A stretch of DNA of 64,000 bases from Mucilaginibacter psychrotolerans (GCF_004519315.1 NZ_SOZE01000001.1:372001-436000), one strand, 5' to 3'; positions 24,346 through 33,280 are shown, counted from the stretch's first letter. Notes: generated by a model from the sequence alone, not told the origin. Numbers and translations are program-made.

Positions 24346-26067
24346 ATGAAAAAACTGCTGCTATTTGCCATATCAACCTATTGCATCTGCCTGAATGCGC
24401 TGGCGCAGGCAGATTTTGAGCCTAAAATACTCATACTCTCGCCTGCCGCGGTCACGGTATCTCATTTGCTGGAAAAAGCAGTGAATTATCAAACAGTGGC
24501 GTTACAGACCAAGGCTTCATCAATGCCAGCGGGTGCACAACCCGGGGAAGCGCAACAGCCGGCCAATATAAAAATGATGCGTGCCAGCACCATTGCCTTT
24601 TTAAAAGACATCAGTTTTGAAAAACAAGTGTCTTTGTATGCTCAAAATTACCTCACCTATCGTTTTTACGAACGATTTACCAATTGCCTTTTATTGGTAA
24701 GCAACAAAACATCCGGCGGCACGCGCCAAAGCATGCAGGAGATTGCAACTGAAGAAAACGTTACCTACGTTTTGAATTTCCCAAAGGTGAGTTTCTATCA
24801 ACAAAGCGGGCAAAAATATTGTAAGCTTCAGGTGCAACTGTACGACTCCCAATCCAATACCCTATTGCTGGATAAAGAATACACCGGCAACAGCGATAAC
24901 CACGGCTTTGAATTTACCTGCGAGCAGGGTTCTCTGGGATGCACCATCAATAATACGCTCGCTTTGTATTCCACTGATGTTTTGCAGGCGGTGGCATCCA
25001 CCAATAAAACGCTGGTGAACGAACGGGCACTTGCCGAAAAACGGGCGGCGTACATCGCATCAACGGTGTACCTGCAAAAGTTTGATGCATCCTTGGTTAA
25101 GCAGGTTATTACCGCTAAAGACAGCTCTATCAACCTTGATGATATTTACCAGTGCTTTTATAATGCCGACGGCACAAAGTTCGTGGCCTTTTTCATAAAT
25201 ACTATCGATAAAAAAGATGCAAAACCTTTGCTATCGATAAAAGGGGATAAAAATGTGAAGGTGATCACCCAAAAAAAAATCGGCGATAAGGGTTACCTGG
25301 ACGAGGCTCCCCAAACCAATGCCTACCTGGTAAAAGGGCTGAAATATCAGGGGAAATGGTATTACGAAAAAACAGAGGTGACTTATTTTGATGCCCCTAT
25401 GCCTGAGGACGGCAAGCTGGACTTCCTGAATAATTTGCAAGGCTGGGATTATTTTGCAGCTAACAGCGCCGAGCCGGGCACCGTATTTTGGGAAGGCAAG
25501 TTATTTGAAAGGATAAAGGATAAAACCAAGGAGCCTGACTGGGAAAAGTATAAAAACATGTGGGCGGGCGAGGAGTTGGAAAACAGGCCTTATATCGGCA
25601 TGTACGAGCTGGTGGCTAATCAATTGAAGGCTGATGCAGAGACCACCCGCGACGCTTACAATAAAGATATTATAGATAACGTGCTGTGGCCTTTTTATAC
25701 AAAACAGGTAAAAGCCCGTAAGAATAATATGGTCGCCTTAAACATCAAACCGGAGTACCTGACCTTAATATATTCGAGGAAGAAAGAGGCCATTATTAAC
25801 CCTGTTAAGGTTACCGATGCGAATGGCATAATTAAAATGCGCTATTTTGTGCTGATACCTGGTACCAATGAAATTTATGAATGGACCTACGTGAAAGCCG
25901 ATGAATTGAAAACAACTGATGATAGAGAGGACCCGGTGAACAAAACCATGGGGAGCGTTACCAAATGGAACTATTCCTATAAAACGCTCGATGACGATGT
26001 GTTTTGGAAGGAAAAAGTATTGCTGAAAGAAGGTGGTAAGTATAAATACCTTACCAGGATCGAGTGA
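24346..26067 (+). CDS. Hypothetical secreted protein
   Basis: 573 aa with a signal peptide (MKKLLLFAISTYCICLNA, cleavage at LAQ). Not recognised. The N-terminal third (to about 240) resembles an uncharacterised periplasmic alpha/beta domain with a single disulfide-type pair of cysteines (FTCEQGSLGCTI). The centre has repeated aromatic strands (YLVKGLKYQGKWYYEKTEVTYF). The C-terminus is beta-rich and ends KYKYLTRIE. No membrane helix beyond the signal. It is transcribed divergently from the NTF2-like gene with 62 nt between starts, which suggests a shared control region. Confidence 0.6.
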   Translation: MKKLLLFAISTYCICLNALAQADFEPKILILSPAAVTVSHLLEKAVNYQTVALQTKASSMPAGAQPGEAQQPANIKMMRASTIAFLKDISFEKQVSLYAQNYLTYRFYERFTNCLLLVSNKTSGGTRQSMQEIATEENVTYVLNFPKVSFYQQSGQKYCKLQVQLYDSQSNTLLLDKEYTGNSDNHGFEFTCEQGSLGCTINNTLALYSTDVLQAVASTNKTLVNERALAEKRAAYIASTVYLQKFDASLVKQVITAKDSSINLDDIYQCFYNADGTKFVAFFINTIDKKDAKPLLSIKGDKNVKVITQKKIGDKGYLDEAPQTNAYLVKGLKYQGKWYYEKTEVTYFDAPMPEDGKLDFLNNLQGWDYFAANSAEPGTVFWEGKLFERIKDKTKEPDWEKYKNMWAGEELENRPYIGMYELVANQLKADAETTRDAYNKDIIDNVLWPFYTKQVKARKNNMVALNIKPEYLTLIYSRKKEAIINPVKVTDANGIIKMRYFVLIPGTNEIYEWTYVKADELKTTDDREDPVNKTMGSVTKWNYSYKTLDDDVFWKEKVLLKEGGKYKYLTRIE

Positions 26068-26088
26068 TTAGAATTAATTAAAAAGCAG

Positions 26089-26096
26089 TAAGTTTG
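26089..26096 (+). promoter_or_regulatory. Bacteroidetes -7 box of the DUF433/DUF5615 pair
   Basis: TAAGTTTG (match to TAnnTTTG) ends 5 nt before the DUF433 start codon, the same close spacing as in the RelE/ParE operon at 15240. No -33 TTG is obvious. Confidence 0.4.
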
Positions 26097-26101
26097 TATA
26101 A

Positions 26102-26326
26102 ATGCAAATCGACTATAAACAATATATCGAAGTTGACCCAAATGTAAGGTTCGGCAAGCCCGTAATCATCGGCACAAGAATTACGGTGTACGATGTTTTG
26201 CAATGGCTTGCTTCGGGCTTAACCCATGACGAGATAATTGCTGATTTCCCGCAACTGAACGAGAGCCAGATATTAGCATGCCTTGCTTATGCAGCTAATA
26301 AAGAACGCATTGTGAAGGTTGCCTAA
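26102..26326 (+). CDS. DUF433 protein, putative antitoxin
   Basis: 74 aa, whole length matches DUF433: RFGKPVIIGTRITVYDVLQW followed by LASGLTHDEIIADFPQLNESQILACLAYAA. This is a small helix-turn-helix-like domain that is typically encoded just before a DUF5615 PIN-like protein, and the pair is regarded as a VapBC-like toxin-antitoxin system. It would bind DNA and the partner. The next gene begins 2 nt after its stop. Confidence 0.85.
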   Translation: MQIDYKQYIEVDPNVRFGKPVIIGTRITVYDVLQWLASGLTHDEIIADFPQLNESQILACLAYAANKERIVKVA

Positions 26327-26328
26327 TT

Positions 26329-26661
26329 ATGCGTTTAATTGCTGATGAGAATATTTCATGGCGCCTAATAAAGCTCATCCCACATTGGTCTATCCTGCCT
26401 TCAAATGAAATAAAATGCGAAAGGCGTTTGACTGATTTCATGATATGGGAATACGCCAAAGCCAACAACTATACTGTACTAACATTTGATGAGGACTTCT
26501 CTGAGCTTCAAAATCTGCTTTCCTATCCACCTAAAATTATATGGTTGCGCACAGGCAATGTAAGCACCTCTGAAATTGCGTCACTATTGTTAAAGTATGA
26601 AAAGCGTATAGAGGCTTTTTTAACGGATGATGAGTCCGGTATTTACGAAATTCATGGTTAA
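26329..26661 (+). CDS. DUF5615 PIN-like protein, putative toxin
   Basis: 110 aa. The DUF5615 fold is a compact PIN-like nuclease domain. Visible are the N-terminal acidic site IADENISWRL (D5, E6), the central LTFDEDFSEL, and IIWLRTGN, as in other members. It is expected to be an RNase toxin paired with DUF433, but the family has little experimental work. The terminator after it belongs to dnaA on the other strand. Confidence 0.82.
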   Translation: MRLIADENISWRLIKLIPHWSILPSNEIKCERRLTDFMIWEYAKANNYTVLTFDEDFSELQNLLSYPPKIIWLRTGNVSTSEIASLLLKYEKRIEAFLTDDESGIYEIHG

Positions 26662-26663
26662 AC

Positions 26664-26689
26664 AAAAAAAGCCCCGCATCCGCGAGGCT
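26664..26689 (-). terminator. Rho-independent terminator of dnaA
   Basis: On the minus strand AGCCTCGC-GGAT-GCGGGGCT (one wobble pair) is followed by seven T residues. It lies 23 nt after the dnaA stop codon. Confidence 0.85.
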
Positions 26690-26711
26690 CATATTATCTC
26701 TTTGATGCCGA

Positions 26712-28136
26712 TTACGACATCTTCAGTTTCTTTTGTATATCGGCTACGTAGCCTTTGAATTTTTTGTCTGTATCAATTAAATCTTCAACGGTTTGGCAGG
26801 CATAGATAACGGTAGAGTGGTCGCGACCGCCGAAGAAGTTCCCTATCGATTTCAATGAGCTTTTGGTGTGCGCTTTGGCCAGGTACATAGAAATCTGGCG
26901 TGCCTGCACAATCTCGCGCTTGCGGGTCTGCGATTTTACCATCTCTATAGGTACCTCAAAGTATTCGCAAACCAGGCTCTGGATGTATTCCATCGAAATT
27001 TCCTTAGCCGAATTCTTTACGAAATTCTTCAGCATCTGCTTGGCCAGGTTCAAATCTATCTCCTTGCGGTTAAGGGTAGATTGTGCCAGTAAGGAAACCA
27101 TAGCGCCTTCCAGTTCGCGCACGTTGTTATCAATATTGTGGGCAACGTATTCGATCACATCGTTGGATAATTCGATACCATCCTGATATATCTTGTTCTT
27201 CAGGATAGCCATGCGGGTTTCCAGATCGGGTATCTGCAAATCGGCAGAAAGTCCCCATTTAAAACGCGACAGCAAACGTTCTTCTAAACCGGCCAGATCC
27301 TTAGGGGCTTTATCTGATGTGATGATCAGTTGCTTGCCACTTTGGTGCAGGTGGTTAAAGATATGGAAGAAGAAATCCTGTGTTTTCTCTTTGCCGGCAA
27401 AGTTGTGTACATCATCCATAATGAGCACATCTATGGCCTGGTAAAAATTCACAAAATCGTTGATGTTATTATGCTTCAGCGCATCTACAAATTGCTGCGT
27501 AAATTTTTCGCAGCTTACATACAGCACCAGCTTATCGGGCAGGGTGCGTTTTATTTCGTTGCCTATGGCTTGCGCCAGGTGGGTTTTGCCCAGGCCTACG
27601 CCACCATATATCATCAATGGGTTGAATGATGTGCCGCCCGGTTTGGCTGCTACGGCATAACCAGCCGAACGTGCCAAGCGGTTGCAATCGCCCTCTACAA
27701 AGTTCTCGAAAGTGTAGTTACGGTTAAGCTGAGGGTCAACATTCAGCTTCTTCAATCCTGGTATCACAAAGGGGTTTTTAATGTCCTTATTGATAGAGAT
27801 CGGTATCGGCATCGATTGGTTTTTAGCCTCTGCACCGTTGCCGTTTGATGGCATATTGGTGGTGTACGGTTTGCTGGTAGATTGCTCTACAACAATGTTG
27901 TATTCCAGCCTGCCTTCATCGCCCAGTTGTTTCTTGATCGTTTTGCGCAAAAGGCCCACGTAGTGCTCTTCCAGCCATTCGTAAAAGAATAAACTCGGCA
28001 CCTGTATGGTTAGCACGCTCCCTTCCATCCTTAAGGCTTTTATCGGCTCAAACCAGGTTTTGAAGCTCTGGGCCGGTATGTTGTCCTTTATGATGAGGAG
28101 GCAGCTATTCCAAACGGCAGTACAAGTTTTTTCCAT
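26712..28136 (-). CDS. dnaA: Chromosomal replication initiator DnaA
   Basis: Binds DnaA boxes at oriC and melts the duplex in its ATP form. 474 aa. Domain I (1-85, SFKTWFEPIKAL), a short linker, then the AAA+ domain III with Walker A GGVGLGKTH (about 175-183), Walker B VLIMDDVHNF (about 235) and sensor/arginine LLSRFKWGL. Domain IV (about 375-474) carries the helix-turn-helix with the DnaA signature GGRDHSTVIYACQ that reads the box. Full length for Bacteroidota. The gene is on the minus strand, monocistronic, with a terminator directly behind. Confidence 0.97.
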   Translation of the reverse strand: MEKTCTAVWNSCLLIIKDNIPAQSFKTWFEPIKALRMEGSVLTIQVPSLFFYEWLEEHYVGLLRKTIKKQLGDEGRLEYNIVVEQSTSKPYTTNMPSNGNGAEAKNQSMPIPISINKDIKNPFVIPGLKKLNVDPQLNRNYTFENFVEGDCNRLARSAGYAVAAKPGGTSFNPLMIYGGVGLGKTHLAQAIGNEIKRTLPDKLVLYVSCEKFTQQFVDALKHNNINDFVNFYQAIDVLIMDDVHNFAGKEKTQDFFFHIFNHLHQSGKQLIITSDKAPKDLAGLEERLLSRFKWGLSADLQIPDLETRMAILKNKIYQDGIELSNDVIEYVAHNIDNNVRELEGAMVSLLAQSTLNRKEIDLNLAKQMLKNFVKNSAKEISMEYIQSLVCEYFEVPIEMVKSQTRKREIVQARQISMYLAKAHTKSSLKSIGNFFGGRDHSTVIYACQTVEDLIDTDKKFKGYVADIQKKLKMS

Positions 28137-28463
28137 ATTAAATTCAGTAATTCTTTGATTTTCAACGTCCCAACAAGCAACAATTCACGCCGTTTCGGAA
28201 CATCGAATATTCATAAAAAAAGCGGATTAAAAAACTTAATTCAACAAATTTTGTGAAATATATTTATCAAAATCGCACCATTTTTTAATCGTAATTTCAC
28301 ATTAAATGTTATCTTTCGCTTGGCGCCCGGCGTTTTCTGCTCATAGAGCGTTTAATCAAGCTTTTGCACGTTTAACAGCAAGTCGCATCCACGCAGGTCT
28401 TATCCCCGCAGGTTGTAAACTATATTCTATCGTAAAAGTTTTATAAATCTTAACCTGTTTTAT
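28137..28463. other. dnaA upstream region without clear origin features
   Basis: About 327 nt of A/T-rich sequence between dnaA and the mutase gene. It has A/T-rich runs (e.g. 28214-28232 and 28245-28290), but the nearest matches to the DnaA box (TTATCAAAA, TTATCCCCG, TTATCTTTC) are poor and not clustered. I see the dnaA promoter region here, but no convincing oriC. Confidence 0.4.
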
Positions 28464-30014
28464 TTACCGGTGCTCCCCAAAAATATCGCGGAGCGTATCG
28501 GCAATTTCGCCCAGTGTGGCGTAGCTTTCTACAGCGGTTAAAATGTACGGCATAATATTTTCTGTACCCTTTGCGGCAACCCCTAAATGTTGCAGCGCCT
28601 GGTTTACGTCAGCATTATTTCTTTGTTCTTTTAAACGATGCAACTGCTCAATTTGTTTGGTCCGGATAGCATCATTTACCCTAAAAACACTATCTGCCAC
28701 AGCCTCAGGCTGAATAAATTTATTTACCCCTACCAACACCTGTTCGCCGCTTTCTATATCGTTTTGGTATTGGTATGCTGCTGCGCCAATTTCCTGTTGC
28801 ATGTAGTCGTTTTCGATAGCTTTTACCGAGCCGCCCATGGCATCTATCTTATTTATATAGGCCTGGGCTGCGGCTTCCATCTGGTTAGTGAGCTCTTCTA
28901 CAAAGAACGAACCCGCCAGCGGGTCCACCGTATCGGTAACGCCGCTTTCGAATGCGATAATCTGCTGGGTACGCAGCGCAATTTTTGCCGCCGCTTCTGT
29001 AGGGAGCGAGAGGGCCTCGTCGTACCCGTTGGTGTGCAGCGATTGCGTGCCCCCAAGTACAGCAGCCATGGCTTGCATGCCCACCCGCACAATGTTGTTC
29101 ATGGGCTGCTGTGCCGTTAAGGTAGAGCCACCCGTTTGCGTATGGAAACGCAGCTTTTGCGCCCCGGCATCGGTTGCGCCAAGCTCTTTGGTGATGTGTG
29201 CCCACATGCGCCGTGCCGCCCGGAATTTGGCTATCTCCTCGAAGAAGTTATTATGGCAATTGAAGAAGAACGAAAGCCTTTTGGCGAAAACGTTTATATC
29301 AAGCCCTTTATCCAATGCGGCCTTTAAATAGGTTTTGCCATTGGCAAGGGTAAAAGCCAGTTCCTGCACGGCTGTTGAGCCGGCCTCACGGATGTGGTAG
29401 CCTGATATAGAGATGGTGTTCCATTTAGGCACCTCGCGGCTGCAATATTCAAAAATATCAGTAATGAGGCGCATGGACGGCGTGGGCGGATAGATATAGG
29501 TACCCCTTGCCGCGTACTCCTTTAATATATCGTTTTGTATGGTGCCTGAGATCTGCTTCAGATTGGCCCCTTGTTTTTTGGCTAACGCGATGTACATGGC
29601 CAGCAGTATAGCTGCCGTGGCATTAATTGTCATGCTGGTGGTGATGCTCTCCAACGGTATGCCTTCAAACAATGCCTCCATATCTTTTAAAGAATCTATA
29701 GCTACACCTACTTTGCCTACCTCTCCTTCGGCAAGTTCGTGGTCGCTGTCGTACCCAATCTGCGTAGGCAGGTCGAACGCTACAGAGAGGCCCATGGTGC
29801 CCTGGCTTAATAAGTAGTGGTAACGCTTGTTGCTTTCTTCGGCAGTGGAGAAACCGGCATACTGGCGCATGGTCCAGGGTTTGCCGCGGTACATATCTTT
29901 CTGAATGCCACGTGTGAATGGGAACTCGCCGGGTAGTTCGGTCATTCCCGAGGGTTCGGTATAAACCTCCTTTACCTCGATGCCCGAGCTAGTGGTTATC
30001 TTTTTACCGGCCAT
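28464..30014 (-). CDS. Methylmalonyl-CoA mutase catalytic (large) subunit, without B12 domain
   Basis: Catalytic TIM-barrel domain of a coenzyme-B12-dependent acyl-CoA mutase, 516 aa. The cobalamin-binding DxHxxG domain (another 130-180 aa in one-chain enzymes) is absent, so it must pair with a separate B12-binding subunit that is not in this window. Substrate-site residues match methylmalonyl-CoA mutase: Tyr in RQYAGF and Arg in [14 protein letters not shown], where isobutyryl-CoA mutases have Phe and Gln. Thus succinyl-CoA to methylmalonyl-CoA is likely. The C-terminal helix bundle is complete ([15 protein letters not shown]). It is co-transcribed with the small membrane protein 4 nt upstream. 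Confidence 0.9.
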   Translation of the reverse strand: MAGKKITTSSGIEVKEVYTEPSGMTELPGEFPFTRGIQKDMYRGKPWTMRQYAGFSTAEESNKRYHYLLSQGTMGLSVAFDLPTQIGYDSDHELAEGEVGKVGVAIDSLKDMEALFEGIPLESITTSMTINATAAILLAMYIALAKKQGANLKQISGTIQNDILKEYAARGTYIYPPTPSMRLITDIFEYCSREVPKWNTISISGYHIREAGSTAVQELAFTLANGKTYLKAALDKGLDINVFAKRLSFFFNCHNNFFEEIAKFRAARRMWAHITKELGATDAGAQKLRFHTQTGGSTLTAQQPMNNIVRVGMQAMAAVLGGTQSLHTNGYDEALSLPTEAAAKIALRTQQIIAFESGVTDTVDPLAGSFFVEELTNQMEAAAQAYINKIDAMGGSVKAIENDYMQQEIGAAAYQYQNDIESGEQVLVGVNKFIQPEAVADSVFRVNDAIRTKQIEQLHRLKEQRNNADVNQALQHLGVAAKGTENIMPYILTAVESYATLGEIADTLRDIFGEHR

Positions 30015-30018
30015 TGGG

Positions 30019-30549
30019 TTAAAATAAGTCCTCCAAATCTTTCCTTAACAAGGTGATGGCGATATCATAAGGGTTATCTTCCAGCTTGCTTAAATGGTTG
30101 AGGGTAATACGACCCAGATCCAGTCCGTTTGCGCCCTCGGGCAGGGCTTTTACGGCACTGTTTACTACTGCAAGGGTATCTTCTTTTACGCGTTTGATAA
30201 CCGCCCAGGCCCGCTCGGTAACATAAATTTGTTGGGTTACGTTGTGCTGGTATTCGTTGCGTATCTCGTTGATGATAATGATGTGCAATTCGGCCGCCGG
30301 CATTTGGTTTGCGCCAAGGCGGATGAGCATATTGGCCGGGTTAACCCGCTCTACAAATAGCACCAACCGCTCGTAGGCTTGCAGCCGCAGGGGCAGCGTT
30401 TGCGCGCTTAGGCCTTTTTTTAGCTCGAGCGTTTGCAGAATTTGGCTTTTTTCCAGGTAGGGTTTAAACAGGTAAAAGGCTACATACACTACGCCGATGC
30501 CGGCTACGGTGTATTTTAATATGGCCATTAAAGTGCTGTAAAGATCCAT
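30019..30549 (-). CDS. Hypothetical membrane-anchored protein
   Basis: 176 aa from the ATG at 30549, chosen because it directly precedes the only membrane helix (about residues 6-28, [20 protein letters not shown]). The rest is a soluble helical domain, [25 protein letters not shown] at its start and [11 protein letters not shown] at its end. I believe similar proteins are encoded next to the mutase large subunit in other Bacteroidota, which would suggest a link to the mutase or its metallochaperone, but no function is known. The gap to the mutase start is 4 nt. Confidence 0.65.
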   Translation of the reverse strand: MDLYSTLMAILKYTVAGIGVVYVAFYLFKPYLEKSQILQTLELKKGLSAQTLPLRLQAYERLVLFVERVNPANMLIRLGANQMPAAELHIIIINEIRNEYQHNVTQQIYVTERAWAVIKRVKEDTLAVVNSAVKALPEGANGLDLGRITLNHLSKLEDNPYDIAITLLRKDLEDLF

Positions 30550-30613
30550 GGTTTTTAAATGTTTGGCAGAGGTCATAAATAATACGACGGCTGCAAAAAT
30601 CCGCATTTTACCT

Positions 30614-30621
30614 TATATTTG
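30614..30621 (+). promoter_or_regulatory. Bacteroidetes -7 box of the HesB/IscA gene
   Basis: TATATTTG, a full match to TAnnTTTG, lies 22 nt upstream of the start codon at 30644, inside the 5' end of the region upstream of the divergent membrane protein. Confidence 0.5.
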
Positions 30622-30643
30622 TGTAGTTAATCATAAAAATAAG

Positions 30644-30997
30644 ATGAGTGCCATTGCTGAAACCATGATTGCCCCCGTAACCTTTACGCCGGGTGCCGTA
30701 AAAGAACTTTTTAAGCTGAGGGATCAGCAAGAGCTGAACGACGATTTTGGCTTACGTATTGGTGTTGAAGGCGGCGGTTGCTCGGGTATGAGCTACGTGC
30801 TCGGTTTCGACCAGAAAAAAGACGGCGACCAGGAATACATTATTGATGGCTTGGTTGTGTTTATGCACAAAGCGCATGGGTTGTATTTAGCAGGCATGCA
30901 GATAGATTTCCAGAACGGCCTAAACGCCCGCGGGTTTACTTTCAACAACCCTAATGCTGCCAGTACCTGCGGTTGCGGCACATCTTTCTCGGTGTAA
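30644..30997 (+). CDS. HesB/IscA/ErpA family iron-sulfur carrier
   Basis: A-type carrier that takes or delivers Fe-S clusters to target proteins. 117 aa. All three conserved cysteines are present: GGGCSGMSY and the C-terminal CGCGTSFSV. The start at 30644 gives the usual N-terminus (about 10 residues before PVTFTPGAVKELFKL); an in-frame extension to 30548 is unlikely. Divergent from the mutase operon and followed by a strong terminator, so a single-gene unit. SufBCD genes are not in this window. Confidence 0.93.
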   Translation: MSAIAETMIAPVTFTPGAVKELFKLRDQQELNDDFGLRIGVEGGGCSGMSYVLGFDQKKDGDQEYIIDGLVVFMHKAHGLYLAGMQIDFQNGLNARGFTFNNPNAASTCGCGTSFSV

Positions 30998-31024
30998 TTG
31001 AGCCCTTTTATATACTGTACTTGG

Positions 31025-31053
31025 CCCCATCTTCAAAAGAGATGGGGTTTTTT
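31025..31053 (+). terminator. Rho-independent terminator
   Basis: Perfect 8-bp stem CCCCATCT/AGATGGGG (31025-31032, 31040-31047) with a 7-nt loop and a T tract, 27 nt after the HesB/IscA stop codon. Confidence 0.9.
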
Positions 31054-31134
31054 ATTTGAGCAAAAATTGGCGCAACGTAGGTGTTTGCAAAAGCAAAATT
31101 TAAATAATACATTTAGGAACCTATTAGCCTTGTT

Positions 31135-32181
31135 ATGAAATATGTCAGAATATCTTCGATTGATTTAAACGACCCATTCTTTGATTCTTTAAAATTAGAC
31201 TATGCCGAATTTCAAGTGTGGTTTAATAAAAAGGCCGCCGCCGGCGAAGGTGCTTTCGTAATGTACGACGATAACCTTATTCAAGGGTTTCTGTATTTGA
31301 AAATTGAGGTGGATGCTATCACCGATGTCATTCCTATATTAGCGGAAGCAAAACGAGTAAAAGTTGGGACTTTTAAAATTAATCCCCATGGTACTCGTCT
31401 AGGTGAGCGATTTATTAAAAAGATGTTTGATTTTGCTATAAATAAAAAAGTCGATTCGATTTATGTGACGATATTTAGCAAACATGCAGCCTTGTTAAAC
31501 TTATTCCAGAAGTATGGGTTTCAACCAAGGGCCAAGAAAACTACCCCAAACGGTGTGGAAGAAGTCTTGATTAAAGATATGTCTTCGCAGACGGGAGAAA
31601 TTACCCTTGATTATCCTTTAATTAAAATCGTTAATACCTCTAAATACTTGTTGTCAATATATCCGTTGTACCACTCGCGGCTATTTCCGGATTCTCTATT
31701 GAATTCTGAAACCTATAGCTTGATAAAAGATGTATCGCATACCAATAGTATTCATAAGATATATATATGCTATATGGATGTTTCAGCTTTAAAGACGGGA
31801 GATAACATCATTATTTATAGAACATCTGATGGGGCTGGCCCAGCGCATTACCGTTCAGTAGCTACTTCTGTTTGTGTGGTAGAAGAGTTGAAGTCAAAAC
31901 GAAATTTCGCTAATATTGAGAATTACCTTAAATATTGCAAAGATTATAGCATTTTTGACGAGGGAGAATTGGAGGCATTTTATAATCAAAACAATAAGTA
32001 CTTCTACGTTATTAAAATGACCTATAATGCAGCTTTCTCTAAGAGGGTTACAAGAGGCAACCTCATAGAGAAAATAGGGCTGAACCCGGATAGCTATTGG
32101 GGGTTTATGAAATTGTCGGACGGTGAATTTAATGAGATTCTAAAATTGGGGAAAATTAGTGAAAGTATTATTGTCGATTAA
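31135..32181 (+). CDS. GNAT acetyltransferase with C-terminal PUA/EVE-like domain
   Basis: 348 aa. Residues about 1-150 have a GNAT fold: the acetyl-CoA binding region VKVGTFKINPHGTRLGERFI, then ALLNLFQKYGFQPRAKK, as in N-acetyltransferases. Residues about 170-345 look like a PUA/EVE-like domain (KTGDNIIIYRTSDGAG, KTVVIY-type strands in the next protein, YWGFMKLSDGEFNEIL at the end). The gene is clearly more A/T-rich than its neighbours. It overlaps the next gene, an ASCH-domain protein, by 23 nt, so the two are coupled. PUA-like folds bind RNA or modified bases, so a tRNA- or base-related acetylation system is one reading; no target is known. Confidence 0.65.
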   Translation: MKYVRISSIDLNDPFFDSLKLDYAEFQVWFNKKAAAGEGAFVMYDDNLIQGFLYLKIEVDAITDVIPILAEAKRVKVGTFKINPHGTRLGERFIKKMFDFAINKKVDSIYVTIFSKHAALLNLFQKYGFQPRAKKTTPNGVEEVLIKDMSSQTGEITLDYPLIKIVNTSKYLLSIYPLYHSRLFPDSLLNSETYSLIKDVSHTNSIHKIYICYMDVSALKTGDNIIIYRTSDGAGPAHYRSVATSVCVVEELKSKRNFANIENYLKYCKDYSIFDEGELEAFYNQNNKYFYVIKMTYNAAFSKRVTRGNLIEKIGLNPDSYWGFMKLSDGEFNEILKLGKISESIIVD

Positions 32182-32536
32182 ACCGGAGTATGTAGAGAAA
32201 ATCTTTACAGGAGAAAAGAAGTTTGAATACAGGAAAGCAATTTTTTCAAAAAAAAATATAAAAACTGTAGTCATTTATTCCACAATGCCAGTAGGGCGAG
32301 TAGTTGGTGAATTTGAAATAGGTGGTATACTATCGGCTCATCCATCAGAAATTTGGGGGAAAACAAAAGAGTTTTCTGGAGTGAACGAGGGATTTTATAA
32401 TCAATATTTTAAGGACAGAGATTTAGGCCACGCTATTCAAATTAGAAATATTGTAGTGTATAACAAGTCAAAAAAACTCAGCGACGTTATTGCGAGCAAC
32501 TATGCACCCCAATCATTTTGCTATTTGGATTCGTAA
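32159..32536 (+). CDS. ASCH domain protein
   Basis: 125 aa, GTG start inside the preceding gene. The ASCH domain fills the protein: LSIKPEYVEKIFTGEKKFEY at the start, VVIYSTMPVGRVVGEFEIGG in the centre, and a conserved aromatic end SFCYLDS. ASCH folds are PUA-like and bind RNA or nucleotides. Its partner also ends in a PUA-like domain, so the pair presents two such modules. A/T-rich codon use like the partner. Convergent with the TlpA-like gene and 3 nt from its end, with no terminator between. Confidence 0.75.
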   Translation: MKVLLSIKPEYVEKIFTGEKKFEYRKAIFSKKNIKTVVIYSTMPVGRVVGEFEIGGILSAHPSEIWGKTKEFSGVNEGFYNQYFKDRDLGHAIQIRNIVVYNKSKKLSDVIASNYAPQSFCYLDS

Positions 32537-32539
32537 AAA

Positions 32540-33280
32540 TTATTTGAGCAAAGCTTTTAATTCTTCTTCTTTTATTTGTTTTATGGTGCGGTTTAACCAG
32601 TAAGGCACCATGCCGTTGTTGTAACCCTGGCTTTGAAAAGCGATAAGCCCTTTGGGGTTAATTACCAGGTTTATGGGGCATTCCTTTACGCCGTAAAAGC
32701 TGAAGTAGGCTTCTGCATCACCTATTACATTGTATTTAAATGGCGACACTTTGAAAAAGTGTTGCAGGTCTTCTTTTTTATCGACGCTTAGCGCCAAAAA
32801 AACTACGTTCTTGTCGTTTTTATATTTATCTGCAAGGATATTCAGTTCGGGCATTTCGTACCGGCAAGGCGGGCAGGCTATAAACCAAAAGCTTACCACC
32901 ACAATTTTTCCTTTCAAATCTTCGCTGGCAATCAGCTTGCCGTTCACGTCTGTCATGTTCAGGAATAGCATATGATTCCCTTTCTTAAAAAACAAAGTAG
33001 ATTTTGGCACACCAATAACTACCAGGCCTTTCGCCGTATCCCTGGGCGTGAGTATGAAAACGGTGCTGTCGCTTTCGGCATCAACAGGCTTTAATTGATA
33101 TTTTCCTGTGGCTACCAACCTGCTCCAGTCGGCATATTTATATTTCAGGCCTTTAGCACTGGTTACTACCGTGTTCTGGTTAAAACCGTATTCCTCTGCC
33201 GGCTTGGTAAGTTTGGTTTGCGCATGTGCGGAAAGATGCAGCAGCAACGCGAGGCATGGCAGTAATATAAATCGTTTCAT
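32540..33280 (-). CDS. TlpA/ResA-like thiol-disulfide protein
   Basis: Periplasmic thioredoxin-fold protein, 246 aa. Signal peptide MKRFILLPCLALLLHLSAHAQ (start at the second Met). A 110-residue unassigned N-terminal part is followed by the redoxin domain with FWFIACPPCRYEMPEL; the CPPC pair is the redox site. The cis-Pro loop KECPINLVINPKG is present. Homologous to the next gene along most of its length. Such proteins keep cysteines reduced or supply electrons to cytochrome c maturation; no ccm genes are near. Confidence 0.85.
   Translation of the reverse strand: MKRFILLPCLALLLHLSAHAQTKLTKPAEEYGFNQNTVVTSAKGLKYKYADWSRLVATGKYQLKPVDAESDSTVFILTPRDTAKGLVVIGVPKSTLFFKKGNHMLFLNMTDVNGKLIASEDLKGKIVVVSFWFIACPPCRYEMPELNILADKYKNDKNVVFLALSVDKKEDLQHFFKVSPFKYNVIGDAEAYFSFYGVKECPINLVINPKGLIAFQSQGYNNGMVPYWLNRTIKQIKEEELKALLK

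Noticed and set aside
28137..28463. oriC beside dnaA
   Set aside because: A/T-rich, but without a cluster of good DnaA boxes. In this phylum oriC is not always at dnaA.
28464..30014. Isobutyryl-CoA mutase
   Set aside because: The Tyr and Arg that select methylmalonyl-CoA are conserved, where isobutyryl-CoA mutases have Phe and Gln.
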